Positions 1 through 9,697 of a DNA stretch of 64,000 nt are shown here, piece by piece. Location: contig CAVXNH010000123.1 in assembly GCA_963762885.1 (NCBI GenBank), positions 1 through 64,000 on the forward strand, read 5' to 3'. Below the pieces are notes generated by a model that ran no database searches, was not told where the DNA came from, and worked only from the letters and a program-made list of their open reading frames with translations. Position numbers and translations under genes: made by a program. Positions within the stretch are counted from its first letter, which is position 1. Every line of letters starts with the position of its first letter. The DNA is from JASHVB01 sp963762885 (GTDB taxonomy: Bacteria > Pseudomonadota > Alphaproteobacteria > Acetobacterales > Acetobacteraceae).

Positions 1-590
1 TGTCTCCTAAAATTCGTGGAATTCATGTAAATTCCTTTTGGCCGGCTCCAAAAAGTCCCTTGCGTTTCCCGAAATCGTGCTACATTGCCTCACTGCTTTT
101 TGGGCAGCGGGAAGTCAGGGAAATCAGAATCGGAATCAGAATGAATGCTGCAAGGACAATCGAAAGTGGCCCGCGTCACAACGACGCCTTTCTCGAAGGC
201 GGACGCCATTGTTTCCCATCCTGTCCTCCTTGTCTTGGTGTTTCGCAATCCGCATCCAAATGGTTCCGCTCCGCCATCGAAAAACTTTAACCAAATTAAA
301 CCAAAGAAAAAAACACCTGAACCCACCCTCCCAAAAGGCAAAATTGGACGTCTGCCCCGGCCCAGCCAGGAAAAAGGCAATCGCCGAAGCTTTTTGTCTT
401 TTAATGTCGAATTTGAAATCTCAAATCGGCCCAGGCCCAAGGCGAGGTGCGCACCTTTTTTTCCTATGCACTCAAAACCACGGCTAATGAACCAGACGAA
501 TCTGCTTGAGTGCAACAAGTCTCACTTGACTCTGCGCGTCCCGTGGCCTAAAAAGGCGGGCCTAAATCTATGAAGCAAACCGATCAAAAT
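1..590. other. AT-richer stretch without recognisable gene
   Basis: No reading frame here gives a recognisable protein. The stretch has A-runs (around 295-315), a short tandem-like AATCAG/AATCGG motif (about 121-143) and clearly lower GC than the rest of the window. The change to typical high-GC coding DNA is abrupt near 590-600, just beyond the 3' end of coaX. It may be foreign DNA, a long intergenic region, or the end of a chimeric contig; the sequence does not decide. Confidence 0.5.
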
Positions 591-655
591 TTGTTTTCAC
601 ATAGTACGATAGAACGCCGTTGGGCTGAAAGCCGGCCGTGACGGCCGGGTATGGG

Positions 656-1466
656 TTACTCGTGGTCGATCAGCCGTGTGCGCTCGCGAGGTAACGTCGG
701 GGCGGGGTTGCGTTCCGCCAAGAGCCGCAGCCCTTCCAGGGTCAGATCGGGCTCGATCTGTTCGATCACCATGGTGCCTTCGGAGAACAGCGGCGCCAGC
801 CCACCGGTGGCGATCACCTTCATCGGTCCGCCGTATTCCGCCTTGATGCGGGCAACCAGGCCCTCGATCATCGCGACATAGCCCCAATACACGCCGGACT
901 GCATGGCCGGCACGGTGGAGCGGCCGATCACCGCCTGCGGCCGCGCGATGCCGATGCGCGGCAGTTGGGCGGCGGCCTGGTGCAGCGCCTCGATCGACAG
1001 GTTGATGCCGGGGCAGATCACGCCGCCCAGGTAGTCGCCATCCTTGTCGGCGACGTCGAATGTGGTGGCGGTGCCAAAATCCACCACGATCGAGCGGCCC
1101 GCCGAAGCGGCGGTGGCCGGCGAGCACGTTCAGCAAGCGGTCGGCGCCGACCTCGGCCGGACGATCGACCTTGATCTCGAACCCCCAGTCGAGGGTGGAT
1201 CGCGCGATCAGCGGCTCGACGTTGAACCAGTCGCGACAGCAGCGGCGCAGGTGATACAGCGCGGCCGGCACGACGGTGCCGATGACGGCGGCGGAGATGT
1301 CGGCGGGCTTCAGGCCGACATGGGTGAACAAGGCGAGCAACCAGACGGCGTATTCGTCGGAGGTGCGCTGCGCTTCGGTCTTGACGCGCCAGGTGCCGCG
1401 CCATTGCTTGCCGTCATGCACGGCGAAGACGACGTTGGTGTTGCCGGCATCGACGACGAGAAGCAT
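656..1466 (-). CDS. coaX: type III pantothenate kinase, one frameshift
   Basis: Phosphorylates pantothenate in the first step of coenzyme A synthesis; a cytosolic ASKHA-fold enzyme. The N-terminus carries the phosphate loop DAGNTN (residues 6-11) and EVGADRLLN, and the second half carries VVDFGTATTFD and the ATGGLAPLF region. The two halves lie in different frames that join near 1090-1100 at the GGPL/IVVDFG junction, where one extra base (G or C) is present. Rejoined length is about 270 residues, normal for the family. It is the last gene downstream of nuoN. In related genomes a birA gene often sits between nuoN and coaX; here only a palindrome does. The frameshift is probably a sequence error because both halves are fully conserved. 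Confidence 0.9.
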
Positions 1467-1496
1467 GCGTATAAGCCTCCGCTGGCCGTCAAGAAC

Positions 1497-1584
1497 ACGT
1501 CATGGCCGGCGAAGGCCCGCCACCCACGACTTCGCGAAGGGAGCCGGGAAGCCGTTGATGGCTGGCCTTTGCCCGCCGTGACGG
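1497..1584. repeat. intergenic palindrome, GTCATGGC family
   Basis: Imperfect inverted repeat beginning ACGTCATGGCCGGCGAAGG and ending in the diverged complement near 1575-1584. It fills the space between nuoN and coaX. It belongs to the same family as the copies at 3089, 4753, 8571, 11781 and 53161. Confidence 0.7.
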
Positions 1585-1594
1585 GGGGAATTCA

Positions 1595-3019
1595 TCATCC
1601 GAACAGCGCCTTCGCCGCGGCCTGCGCCGCAAGCACGACCGGCCCGGGAACAGGAAGAAGACAGCGGTGAACAGCCCGCTCGCCGCGGCGACGAACGACA
1701 GCGACGCCGGGCGCGGGATCGAACGCCGCGGCCGGCGCATCGAAATACATCACCTTGATGACGCGAATATAATAGAACGCGCCCACCACGCTGGTCAGCA
1801 CGCCGATCACGGCGAGCGTCCACAACCCTCCCTGCACCGCCGCAAGGAAGATGTACAGCTTGGCGAAGAACCCCGACATCGGCGGGATGCCGGCCAGGCT
1901 GAACATGAACACCGTCAGCACCAGCGCCAGGCCCCGGATCGGTGCTGCCCAGTCCCGACAGGTCGCTGATTTGCTCGACCGCGCGGCCGTTGCGGCGCAT
2001 CGCGATGATGCAGGCGAAGGTGCCGGTGGTCATGAACACGTAGGCCACCATGTAGACCAGCACGCCGCGGATGCCCTCCGGCGTGCCGACCGCGAGGCCG
2101 ATCAGCGCGTAGCCCATATGGCCGATCGAGGAATACGCCATCAGCCGCTTGATGCTGGACTGGCCGATCGCCGCCAGCGCGCCAAGGATCATCGAGGCGA
2201 TCGACACCAGGATGATCAGCAACTGCCACGCGCCGAGCAAGTGGCCGAACGGCGTCGCCATCACGCGCAGCAACAGTGCCATGGCGGCAACCTTCGGCGC
2301 GGTGGCGAAGAACACCGTGACCGGGGTCGGCGCACCCTCGTAAACGTCGGGCGTCCACATGTGGAACGGCACCACCGAGATCTTGAAGGCGAGCCCGACC
2401 AGGATGAACACGAGGCCGACGATCAGCCCGACCGAGGCGTGCGACGGCTGCGCCAGCAGCGTGCGCAACTGGCCAAAATCCATGGTGCCGGAGAAGCCGT
2501 AGACCAGCGAGATGCCATACAGCAGCAGCCCGGAGGCAAGGCCGGACAGGACGAAATACTTGAGGCCGGCTTCCGAGGACCGCAGATCGTCGCGCGCAAA
2601 GGCGGCGAGCACATAGAGCGCCAGCGATTGCAGCTCCAGCCCGAGATACAGCGTCATCATGTTGGACGCCGAAGTCATCACCATCATGCCGACGACCGCG
2701 AACAGCAGCAGCACAGGGAATTCGAACCGCGCAATGCCCTGCTTGCGGTTATAGTCGAGCGCCAGGATGGCGGTCAGCGCCGCGCCGGCGAGGATCAGTA
2801 CCTTGTTGAAGGCGCTGAACGCGTCGGCGACGAACTGGCCGTGGATAGCCGCAGGCCCGGCACGCGGGTCAGCACCAGCAGCGCGGCGACCAGAAAGCCT
2901 CCGATGGTGAACATCGTGCACAGCAGCGTGCAGTCCTGCTTGCGCAGCACGCCGAACACCAGGATGGCCATGCCGATGCAGGCCAGCACGATCTCGGGGA
3001 CGGCGATGGTCCAGTTCAT
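1595..3019 (-). CDS. nuoN: NADH-quinone oxidoreductase subunit N, multiple frameshifts
   Basis: Antiporter-like membrane subunit of complex I that forms one proton channel of the membrane arm. The N-terminus MNWTIAVPEIVLACIG is hydrophobic, and the core contains the expected segments: GLELQSLALYVLAAF, the lysine helix FKISVVPFHMWTPDVYEGAPTP, and SSIGHMGYALIGLA. The frame changes at about 2842, 1945, 1710 and 1645; each segment continues the family sequence in another frame, ending ALFG. Rejoined length is about 475 residues. The start overlaps the nuoM stop as ATGA. The breaks look like sequencing errors because conservation continues across them. Confidence 0.88.
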
Positions 3020-4715
3020 AGGCCTGCCTCCCCTGCGCCCGCACGCCCGCGGCGTGCCCCGCCGTGTCGCGGCCGAGCGGCGCCAACCGACATGGCCGGG
3101 CTTGACCCGGCCATCCACGCCGCAGGGCGCCGCGCATAGTCATGGGCCGGGTCAAGCCCGGCCATGACGCGGGGAAGAGACGGCGCCTGAAGCCGAGGTA
3201 ACAGGCGCGGCCGCGGGTAGGCCGGCACCGCCAGCGCCGCGATATGCTGCTTCACCATCGCGGCGACGCTGGCGTCGAAGAAGCTGGAGAAGCTGCTCGG
3301 ATACACGCCCATCCAGAACGTCAACACGATCAGCGGCGCGAACACCGCCCATTCGCGCGGGCTGAGATCGAGGATGTTGCGCAGATCCTGCTTGGTCAGC
3401 CGGCCGAAGATCACGCGGCGATAGAGATACAGCATGTAGGCCGCGCCGAGGATCATCCCCATGCCGCCGAACAGCGCGAGCCAGAAGCTGACCTGGAACG
3501 AGCCGATGATCACCAGGAACTCGCCGATGAAGCCGGAGGTGCCGGGCAGTCCGATCGAGGCCATCATGAACACCATGAAGGTCAGCGCATAGCCCGGCAT
3601 GCGGTCGGCCAGCCCGCCAAAGCGCGCGATCTCACGCGTATGGATGCGGTCGTAGACCACGCCGACACAAGGAACAACGCGGCGGAGACGAAACCGTGCG
3701 ACAGCATCTGGAACAGCGCGCCCTGGATGCCCTGAACGTTGAAGGTGAAGATGCCGATCGTCACCACGCCCATATGGGCGACCGACGAATAGGCGATCAG
3801 CTTCTTCATGTCCTCCTGCGCCAGCGCCACCAGCGAGGTGTAGATCACCGCGACAACCGACAGCGTGTAGATCAGTGGCGCAAAATACTGCGATGCCTCG
3901 GGCAGCATCGGCACGGAGAAGCGCAGGAAGCCGTACGCGCCCAACTTCAGCAGCACGCCCGCCAGGATGACCGAGCCGGCGGTGGGCGCCTCGACGTGCG
4001 CATCGGGCAGCCATGTGTGCACCGGCCACATCGGCACCTTCACCGCGAAGGAGGCGAAGAAGGCGAAGAACAGCCAGCTCTGCATCGCCACCGGGAAATG
4101 CGTATGCATCAGCGTCGGGATGTCGGTGGTGCCGGCCTGGAACCACATCGCCAGCAGTGCCAGCAGCATCAGCACCGAGCCGGTGAGCGTGTAGAGGAAA
4201 AACTTGACCGCCGCGTACACCCGGCGCGAGCCACCCCAGATGCCGATGATGAGGTCCATCGGGATCAGCACGCCCTCGAAGAACATGTAGAACACAACGA
4301 AGTCGAGGGCACTGAACATGCCCACCAGCATCGTTTCCATGATGAGGAACGTGAGCATGAACTCGCGGACGTTCTTCTGGATGGCTTCCCAGGCTGACAG
4401 GATGCAGACCGGTATCAGCACGGTGGTCAGCAAGACGAACAGGACGGAGATGCCGTCGACGCCCATCTTGTAGCCGACACCGTACTCGGCGAGCCACGGG
4501 ACGCTCTCGACGAATTGGAAGCCGGCCTCGCCCGGGTCGAATTCGACCCACAGAACCAGCGACAGGATCAGCACGATCAGGCTGGTCCACAGTGCGGTCC
4601 AGCGCGCGTTGGAGTCGATGGTGGCTTGGTCGCCGCGGACCGACATGATCACCACGCCGCCGACCAGCGGCAGCCAGGTGATGAGGGACAGCAGCGGGAA
4701 GCCGGCGGCGTTCAT
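3016..4715 (-). CDS. nuoM: NADH-quinone oxidoreductase subunit M, frameshift and repeat-encoded tail
   Basis: Antiporter-like proton-pumping subunit of complex I. Visible features are FFEGVLIPMDLIIGIWGG, the VKVPMWPVHTWLPDAHVEAP channel helix, SSVAHMGVVTIGIF and GLPGTSGFIGEFL. One missing base near 3668-3672 shifts the frame between FLVSAWS and the true continuation CVGVVYDRIHTRE. The usual C-terminus would end near the AMVKQHIAAL segment, but the frame stays open through a palindrome (3089-3168). This adds roughly 50 residues with the tell-tale strings VMAGLDPAHD and WMAGSSPAM. The stop overlaps the nuoN start (ATGA), so coupling is retained. Confidence 0.9.
3089..3168. repeat. palindrome inside the 3' end of nuoM
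   Basis: Arms near 3091-3112 and 3143-3166 carry CATGGCCGGGCTTGACCCGG and its complement. The element lies in the open reading frame of nuoM just before the nuoN start and is translated as the NuoM tail. Same family as the copies at 8571 and 11781. Confidence 0.8.
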
Positions 4716-4752
4716 GCTGAGACCATGCGTTGTTGGCGTGTTGCCGCACACG

Positions 4753-4870
4753 TCGTCATGGCGGCGGAGGCCCGCCATCCACGACTTGCTGCGGCGGCAG
4801 AACCAAAAGTCGTGGATGACGGGCCGGAGCCTGCCCTCGGGCACTGGACCCGGGGGCCCGCCATGACGTG
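4753..4870. repeat. intergenic palindrome between nuoL and nuoM
   Basis: An outer pair GTCATGGCGG.../...CCGCCATGACG and an inner pair CCACGACTT/AAGTCGTGG bracket a degenerate GC-rich centre. It fills most of the 170-bp gap between the nuoL stop and the nuoM start. Confidence 0.7.
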
Positions 4871-4885
4871 GAGAGCATCATCATC

Positions 4886-6814
4886 TCACCGGAACAACAT
4901 GAAGATGCCGACCAGCAACACGACGCCGATCAGCATGGCAAAGGCATACACAGCCAGCGAGCCGGTCTGGATCTTCACCGCCTCGCGCGAACCCTCGGTC
5001 GCCAACGCGGCAAGGCCGTTCGGCACGCCATCGATCACCGTCACGTCGCCGGTTTGCCAAAGGTCCGGGCCAGACGCATCAGCGGCTGCACGATCATCGC
5101 ATCGTAGATCTCGTCGAAATACCATTTGTTGAGGAACAGCCGGTAGATCGGCCGGAACATCATGGCGAGCCGGATCGGCAGTAGCGGGAAGGCCAGATAC
5201 ATGACGTAGGCGGTGGCAATCCCGAGCAATCCCACCACAGTCGGCGCCGTATCCACCCAGCCCGGCACGTCTTCCAGCCCCGCCAGCACGTGGTTTTCGT
5301 GCCGTTGTAGATGCTGCCGTTCCAGAACGCCTGCCAATCCTCGCCGATGAACCACGAATGCAGCGCGAAGCCGGCCACCAGAGCGCCGACCGACAGCACC
5401 AGCAGTGGCACGATCATCACGGGCGGGCTTTCGTGCACATGCTCCATCACGTGATGGTCGGCACGCGGCTTGCCATGGAAGGTCATGATCAGCAGCCGCC
5501 AGGAATAGAAAGCGGTGAGGAACGCGGCCAACACGGTGCACACGAAGCCATACATGCCCAATGCCACTACCGCCGCATAGGCCGCGCTGACGATCGCGTC
5601 CTTCGAGTAACAGCCGGCGAACGGGGAGATGCCCGCCAGGGCCAGGCTGCCAACCCACATCACTGCACATGTCACCGGGATAAGTTCCCAGATCCCTCCC
5701 ATCTTCCGCATATCCTGCTCGTCCGACATGGCGTGGATCACCGATCCGGCGCTGAGGAACAGCAGCGCCTTGAAGAAGGCATGGGTGATCAGGTGGAAGA
5801 TCGACACCTGAAAAACGCCGACGCCGACAGCAACGAACATGTAGCCGAGTTGCGAACATGTAGAATACGCGATCACCCGTTTGATGTCGTTCTGCGCGCA
5901 GCCGATGGTGGCCGCGAACAGCGCCGTCGATGCGCCGATGAAGGTGACAAAGCCCAGCGCACCGGGGCGTATTCCATCAGCGGCGACATGCGCGCCATCA
6001 GGAACACGCCGGCCGTCACCATGGTCGCGGCATGGATCAGCGCGGAGACCGGCGTCGGGCCTTCCATCGCGTCGGGCAACCACACATGCAGGCCCAACTG
6101 CGCCGACTTGCCCATCGCGCCGATGAACAGCAGGAAGCCGATCACCTCGATCGCCGGGAAGGTGGTACCGAACAACTCATAGGTGTCAGACTGGTGCTGC
6201 GCCACCGCCGGGAAGATGGTGCTGAATTCCACCGAACCGAACTTGAAGAAGATCAGCGCGACGCCGACCGCAAACGGCAGGTCGGCGATGCGATTGACGA
6301 CGAATGCCTTGATGGCGGCAGCGCAGGCCGCGGGGCGGTCATACCAATAGCCGATCAGCAAGTACGAACACAGGCCGACACCTTCCCAACCGAAGAAGAG
6401 CTGCGTCAGGTTGTCGGCCGTCACCAGCATCAGCATAGAGAACGTGAACAGCGACAGGTAGGCGAAGAAGCGGTAGCGCGGATAGGCGTCGTGCGCCATG
6501 TAGCCGATCGAATAGACGTGGATCAGCATCGACACGAAGCTGACCATCGCCAGCATGACCGCCGACAGCGTGTCGACGCGCAGGGCCCAATCGACATGGA
6601 AGCGGCCGGCGTCGATCCAGGTGGCGATCGGCACGACGCCGGGGGCGAGGTCGCCGTCGATAAGCTGGAAGCAAGCCAGCGGACCGCAGATCGCGGCGAT
6701 GACCATGCCGAGGATGGAGGCGAACTGCGCGGCGCGGTCGCCGATCACCGGTCCCAGCAGGCCGGAAATCAGCGCGCCGAACAGCGGCGCGAAGACGGCT
6801 ACAACGTAGAGCAT
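4886..6814 (-). CDS. nuoL: NADH-quinone oxidoreductase subunit L, three frameshifts
   Basis: Distal antiporter-like subunit of complex I, with the long lateral helix near its C-terminus. Diagnostic segments are LFFGWEGVGLCSYLLIGYWY, GKSAQLGLHVWLPDAMEGPT, CSQLGYMFVAVGVG and HAFFKALLFL. Breaks lie at 5964-5967 (a base missing from a G run on the plus strand), about 5300-5302 (one base missing before ENHVL), and about 5050 (one C missing before LWQTGDVTVIDG). Rejoined length is about 643 residues, as expected. Start ATG 6814 follows GGGAGGTCC. Each break is a single-base deletion, consistent with sequencing error. Confidence 0.9.
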
Positions 6815-6899
6815 GCCGAACCGGACCTCCCGATATCAGCACCGCGACGATGCAGGCGCGATCTGACGACTGACAACTGACCACTGACCACTGTTGACT

Positions 6900-7205
6900 T
6901 CAGCCTTTCATCAGGTTGACGTCCTCGACCTGGATCGAGCCGCGGTTGCGGAAATACACCACGACGATGGCGAGACCGATGGCAGCCTCGGCGGCCGCCA
7001 CGGTCAGCACGAACATGGCGAAGACCTGGCCGGCGAGGTCGCCGAGCGCGGCGGAGAACGCGACGAGGTTGAGGTTGACGGCGAGCAGGATGAGCTCGAT
7101 CGACATCAGGATGATGATGACGTTCTTACGGTTGAGGAAGATGCCGAAGATGCCGAGCACAAGAAGGATCGCGCTGACGACGAGATAGTGGCCGAGGCCG
7201 ATCAT
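6900..7205 (-). CDS. nuoK: NADH-quinone oxidoreductase subunit K
   Basis: Small three-helix membrane subunit of complex I, 101 residues, the normal length. It begins MIGLGHYLVVSAILLVLGIFG and contains the conserved glutamates in MSIELILLAVNLN and VAAAEAAIGLAIVV, which contribute to the proton path. The gene is intact. Its ribosome binding site, GGGAGAGG five bases before the ATG, is the last arm of the palindromic element 7208-7361. The same arm can pair with CCTCTCCC just upstream, so the site may be masked unless translation is coupled to nuoJ or the hairpin is melted. An 85-bp gap to nuoL holds a short ACTGACCACTGACCACTG tandem. Confidence 0.97.
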   Translation of the reverse strand: MIGLGHYLVVSAILLVLGIFGIFLNRKNVIIILMSIELILLAVNLNLVAFSAALGDLAGQVFAMFVLTVAAAEAAIGLAIVVVYFRNRGSIQVEDVNLMKG

Positions 7206-7207
7206 GA

Positions 7208-7361
7208 AACCTCTCCCGCGAGCGGGAGAGGTCGGAGCGCGTCAGCGCTCCGGGTGAGGGCGATCGGGTCGGCACGTAAGCAGGTAGAGCGTGCCGACCC
7301 GATCACCCTCACCCTCGGCGCTCCCGCGCCATCGACCTCTCCCGCTCCCGCGGGAGAGGTA
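7208..7361. repeat. compound palindrome (BIME-like) between nuoJ and nuoK
   Basis: A 154-bp element built of nested inverted repeats: ACCTCTCCCGC arms at both ends, internal GGAGCGC.../...GCGCTCC hairpins, and a central GATCGGGTCGGCACG paired with CGTGCCGACCCGATC. Related copies are at 17703, 32426, 34476 and 52384. It separates two genes of the nuo operon and reaches to within 3 bp of the nuoK start codon. Confidence 0.85.
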
Positions 7362-7370
7362 AACGCTACA

Positions 7371-8063
7371 TCAGTGCCCATGATGACCTCCGGCCGGCTC
7401 TTCTTCCAAGGGGTCCGAGGTGTCCTCGGTTACCTTCGGTCGGTAGAACCCGCTCTCGTGCACGCCGGCGCCGATCGACATGTTCACCAGTTCCAGCGTC
7501 TCCCGCACCGTGCGCTCGGTCTGCACGCTGATGCTCTGATGGCGCGACGTCTTGCGCTCGCGCAGCGTCAGCACGATGGCGCCGATCATCGCGACGAGCA
7601 GGATCAATCCCGCGGTCTGGAACAGGAAAACATAGTCCGTGTAGATCAACTGCCCCAGCGCCAGGGTATTGCTCATGTTCGCGGGCATCGGTGCGAAGCG
7701 CAGGCCGCTGGATTCAGGCGCGACCTGCCAGCCACCAAGCGCGAACGCCAGTTCGGCCAGCAATAGCACGCCAACGGCGGCGCCAACCGGCAGGTATTTC
7801 TGGAAGCCGCCGCGCAATTCCGCGAAGTCGATGTCCAACATCATCACCACGAACATGAACAGCACCGCGACGGCGCCGACATAGACGATGACCAGGATCA
7901 ACGCGAGGAACTCGGCGCCGGCGATCAAAAACAATCCTGCCGCATTGAAGAACGCCACGATCAGGAACAGCACCGCGTGCACCGGGTTGCGCACGGTGAC
8001 CACCGTTGCGGCGGAGGCCAGCAGCAGGGCGGCGAAGACGTAGAAGGCGATGCTGACGATCAT
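7371..8063 (-). CDS. nuoJ: NADH-quinone oxidoreductase subunit J
   Basis: Membrane subunit of complex I, 230 residues with five predicted hydrophobic segments. The conserved third helix region reads VIVYVGAVAVLFMFVVMMLD and contains the pi-bulge area implicated in coupling. The C-terminus is a soluble tail ending EEEPAGGHHGH. The start is ATG 8063, overlapping the nuoI stop by ATGA; the upstream in-frame extension is shadow reading of nuoI. Intact. Confidence 0.96.
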   Translation of the reverse strand: MIVSIAFYVFAALLLASAATVVTVRNPVHAVLFLIVAFFNAAGLFLIAGAEFLALILVIVYVGAVAVLFMFVVMMLDIDFAELRGGFQKYLPVGAAVGVLLLAELAFALGGWQVAPESSGLRFAPMPANMSNTLALGQLIYTDYVFLFQTAGLILLVAMIGAIVLTLRERKTSRHQSISVQTERTVRETLELVNMSIGAGVHESGFYRPKVTEDTSDPLEEEPAGGHHGH

Positions 8064-8548
8064 CGGTAGGGTGCATCCAGCTCGAGCCGGCGCGCGAGTT
8101 CCGGCTCCCACCGGTCGCCGTTCGCCAGCAGCTTGTCCTTGTTGTACATCAGCTCTTCGCGCGTCTCGGTGGCGAACTCGAAGTTGGGGCCTTCGACGAT
8201 GGCGTCCACAGGGCAGGCTTCCTCGCACAGGCCGCAGTAGATGCACTTGGTCATGTCGATGTCGTAGCGCGTGGTGCGGCGGGAGCCGTCCTCGCGCGGT
8301 TCGGCCTCGATGGTGATGGCCTGCGCGGGGCAGATCGCCTCGCACAACTTGCAGGCGATGCAGCGTTCCTCGCCGTTGGGATAGCGGCGCAGCGCGTGTT
8401 CGCCCTTGAAGCGTGGACTGAGCGGGCCCTTTTCGTATGGGTAGTTGATCGTCACCTTGGGGCGGAAGAAGTAGCGCAACGTCAGCCCCATGCCGGCGAC
8501 GAGCTCGCCAAGCAACATGCTGCGTGCGGCACGATCAAGCAATGCCAT
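8060..8548 (-). CDS. nuoI: NADH-quinone oxidoreductase subunit I
   Basis: Peripheral-arm ferredoxin-like subunit of complex I carrying clusters N6a and N6b. Two 4Fe-4S motifs are visible, CIACKLCEAICPAQAI and CIYCGLCEEACPVDAI, and the N-terminal amphipathic helix leads into FFRPKVTINYPYEKGPLSPR. The length of 162 residues is typical. It overlaps nuoJ by 4 bp and is separated from nuoH by a 90-bp palindrome. Confidence 0.98.
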   Translation of the reverse strand: MALLDRAARSMLLGELVAGMGLTLRYFFRPKVTINYPYEKGPLSPRFKGEHALRRYPNGEERCIACKLCEAICPAQAITIEAEPREDGSRRTTRYDIDMTKCIYCGLCEEACPVDAIVEGPNFEFATETREELMYNKDKLLANGDRWEPELARRLELDAPYR

Positions 8549-8570
8549 CAGCGAGGCTCCGTAATCTGAG

Positions 8571-8660
8571 CGTCATGGCCAGGCTTGTCCCGGCCATCCA
8601 CGCCTATGGTACGAGTATGAAGAATAGGCGTGGATGGCCGGGACAAGCCCGGCCATGACG
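8571..8660. repeat. perfect-type palindrome between nuoH and nuoI
   Basis: Near-perfect inverted repeat with arms of about 36 bp (8571-8606 and 8625-8660), beginning CGTCATGGCCAGGCTTGTCC, and an 18-bp loop. It occupies most of the 126-bp gap between nuoH and nuoI and could form a strong hairpin in the operon transcript. Confidence 0.85.
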
Positions 8661-8674
8661 ATTGGACATCGGCC

Positions 8675-9691
8675 TTACGCATTGGGAAACCACCCAAACG
8701 CCATCAGTGCACCGGCGGTGATCACCAGCCAGAGCAATGACAGCGGCAGAAACACCTTCCAGCCCAGTCGCATGAGTTGGTCGTAGCGATAGCGCGGGAA
8801 CGTCGCGCGCACCCACAGGAAGAAGAACAGGCACACGCAGATCTTCAGCACGAACCAGATCACGCCGGGTATCCAGGTGAACGGCGGTAATCCGAACGGC
8901 GCCAGCCAGCCACCCAGGAACAGGATGGTGGTCATCGCGCTCATCAGGATCATGTTGGCGTATTCGCCGAGGAAGAACAGTGCGAAGCTCATCGCGCTGT
9001 ACTCGACGAAGAAGCCCGCGACGATCTCGCTTTCGCCCTCCGGCAGGTCGAACGGCGCGCGGTTGGTTTCCGCCAGCGTCGAGATGAAGAACACGATGAA
9101 CATCGGGAACAACGGAATGCAGAACCACAAATGGGTTTGCGCCCGCACGATGGCCGTCAGGTTCAGGCTGCCGGCGCACAGGATAACGCAGACCAGCACG
9201 AAGCCCATCGAGACTTCGTAGCTGACCATCTGCGCCGCCGACCGCATGGCGCCGAGGAATGCGTATTTTGAATTCGACGCCCAGCCGGCGATGATGATGC
9301 CATACACGCCAAGCGACGAGATCGCGAACAGGTACAGAATACCGACATTGATGTTGGCGATCGCCCAGCCATCGTTCACCGGGATCACTGCCCAGGCGAG
9401 CATCGCCAGGCTGAACGTCAGCATCGGTGCGATCAGGAACAGGAGACGGTTCGATCCCGACGGGATGATCGTCTCCTTCATCATCATCTTCAGCGCGTCG
9501 GCGAATGGCTGAAGCAGGCCAAACCAGCCGACCACGTTCGGTCCCTTGCGAAGCTGCATCGCCGCCAGGACCTTGCGCTCCGCGTAGGTCAGGTAGGCGA
9601 CGCCCATCAGCAGCGGCACCAGCAGACACAGCGCCTCGATAAAGGTCAGGATCAGCAGGCCGATGTCGGTTTCGTAGAAGAATTGATACAT
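8675..9691 (-). CDS. nuoH: NADH-quinone oxidoreductase subunit H
   Basis: Membrane subunit at the quinone-binding junction of complex I, 338 residues with eight hydrophobic segments. Signature stretches are YAERKVLAAMQLRKGPNVVG, GWASNSKYAFLGAMRSAAQM, the acidic loop AETNRAPFDLPEGESEIVAG (the quinone and proton entry loop), and VRATFPRYRYDQLMRLGWK. Intact. It lies 6 bp downstream of nuoG, consistent with one transcript. Confidence 0.98.
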   Translation of the reverse strand: MYQFFYETDIGLLILTFIEALCLLVPLLMGVAYLTYAERKVLAAMQLRKGPNVVGWFGLLQPFADALKMMMKETIIPSGSNRLLFLIAPMLTFSLAMLAWAVIPVNDGWAIANINVGILYLFAISSLGVYGIIIAGWASNSKYAFLGAMRSAAQMVSYEVSMGFVLVCVILCAGSLNLTAIVRAQTHLWFCIPLFPMFIVFFISTLAETNRAPFDLPEGESEIVAGFFVEYSAMSFALFFLGEYANMILMSAMTTILFLGGWLAPFGLPPFTWIPGVIWFVLKICVCLFFFLWVRATFPRYRYDQLMRLGWKVFLPLSLLWLVITAGALMAFGWFPNA

Positions 9692-9697
9692 CGGGCG

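Noticed and set aside
38..573. Several overlapping open frames of 140-150 codons near the left end
   Set aside because: They overlap one another on both strands, have no ribosome site or family resemblance, and contain low-complexity runs; more likely chance frames in a stop-poor stretch.
7208..7361. CRISPR array or riboswitch in the nuoJ-nuoK gap
   Set aside because: There are no regularly spaced direct repeats; the structure is nested inverted repeats that recur elsewhere in the window next to unrelated genes.
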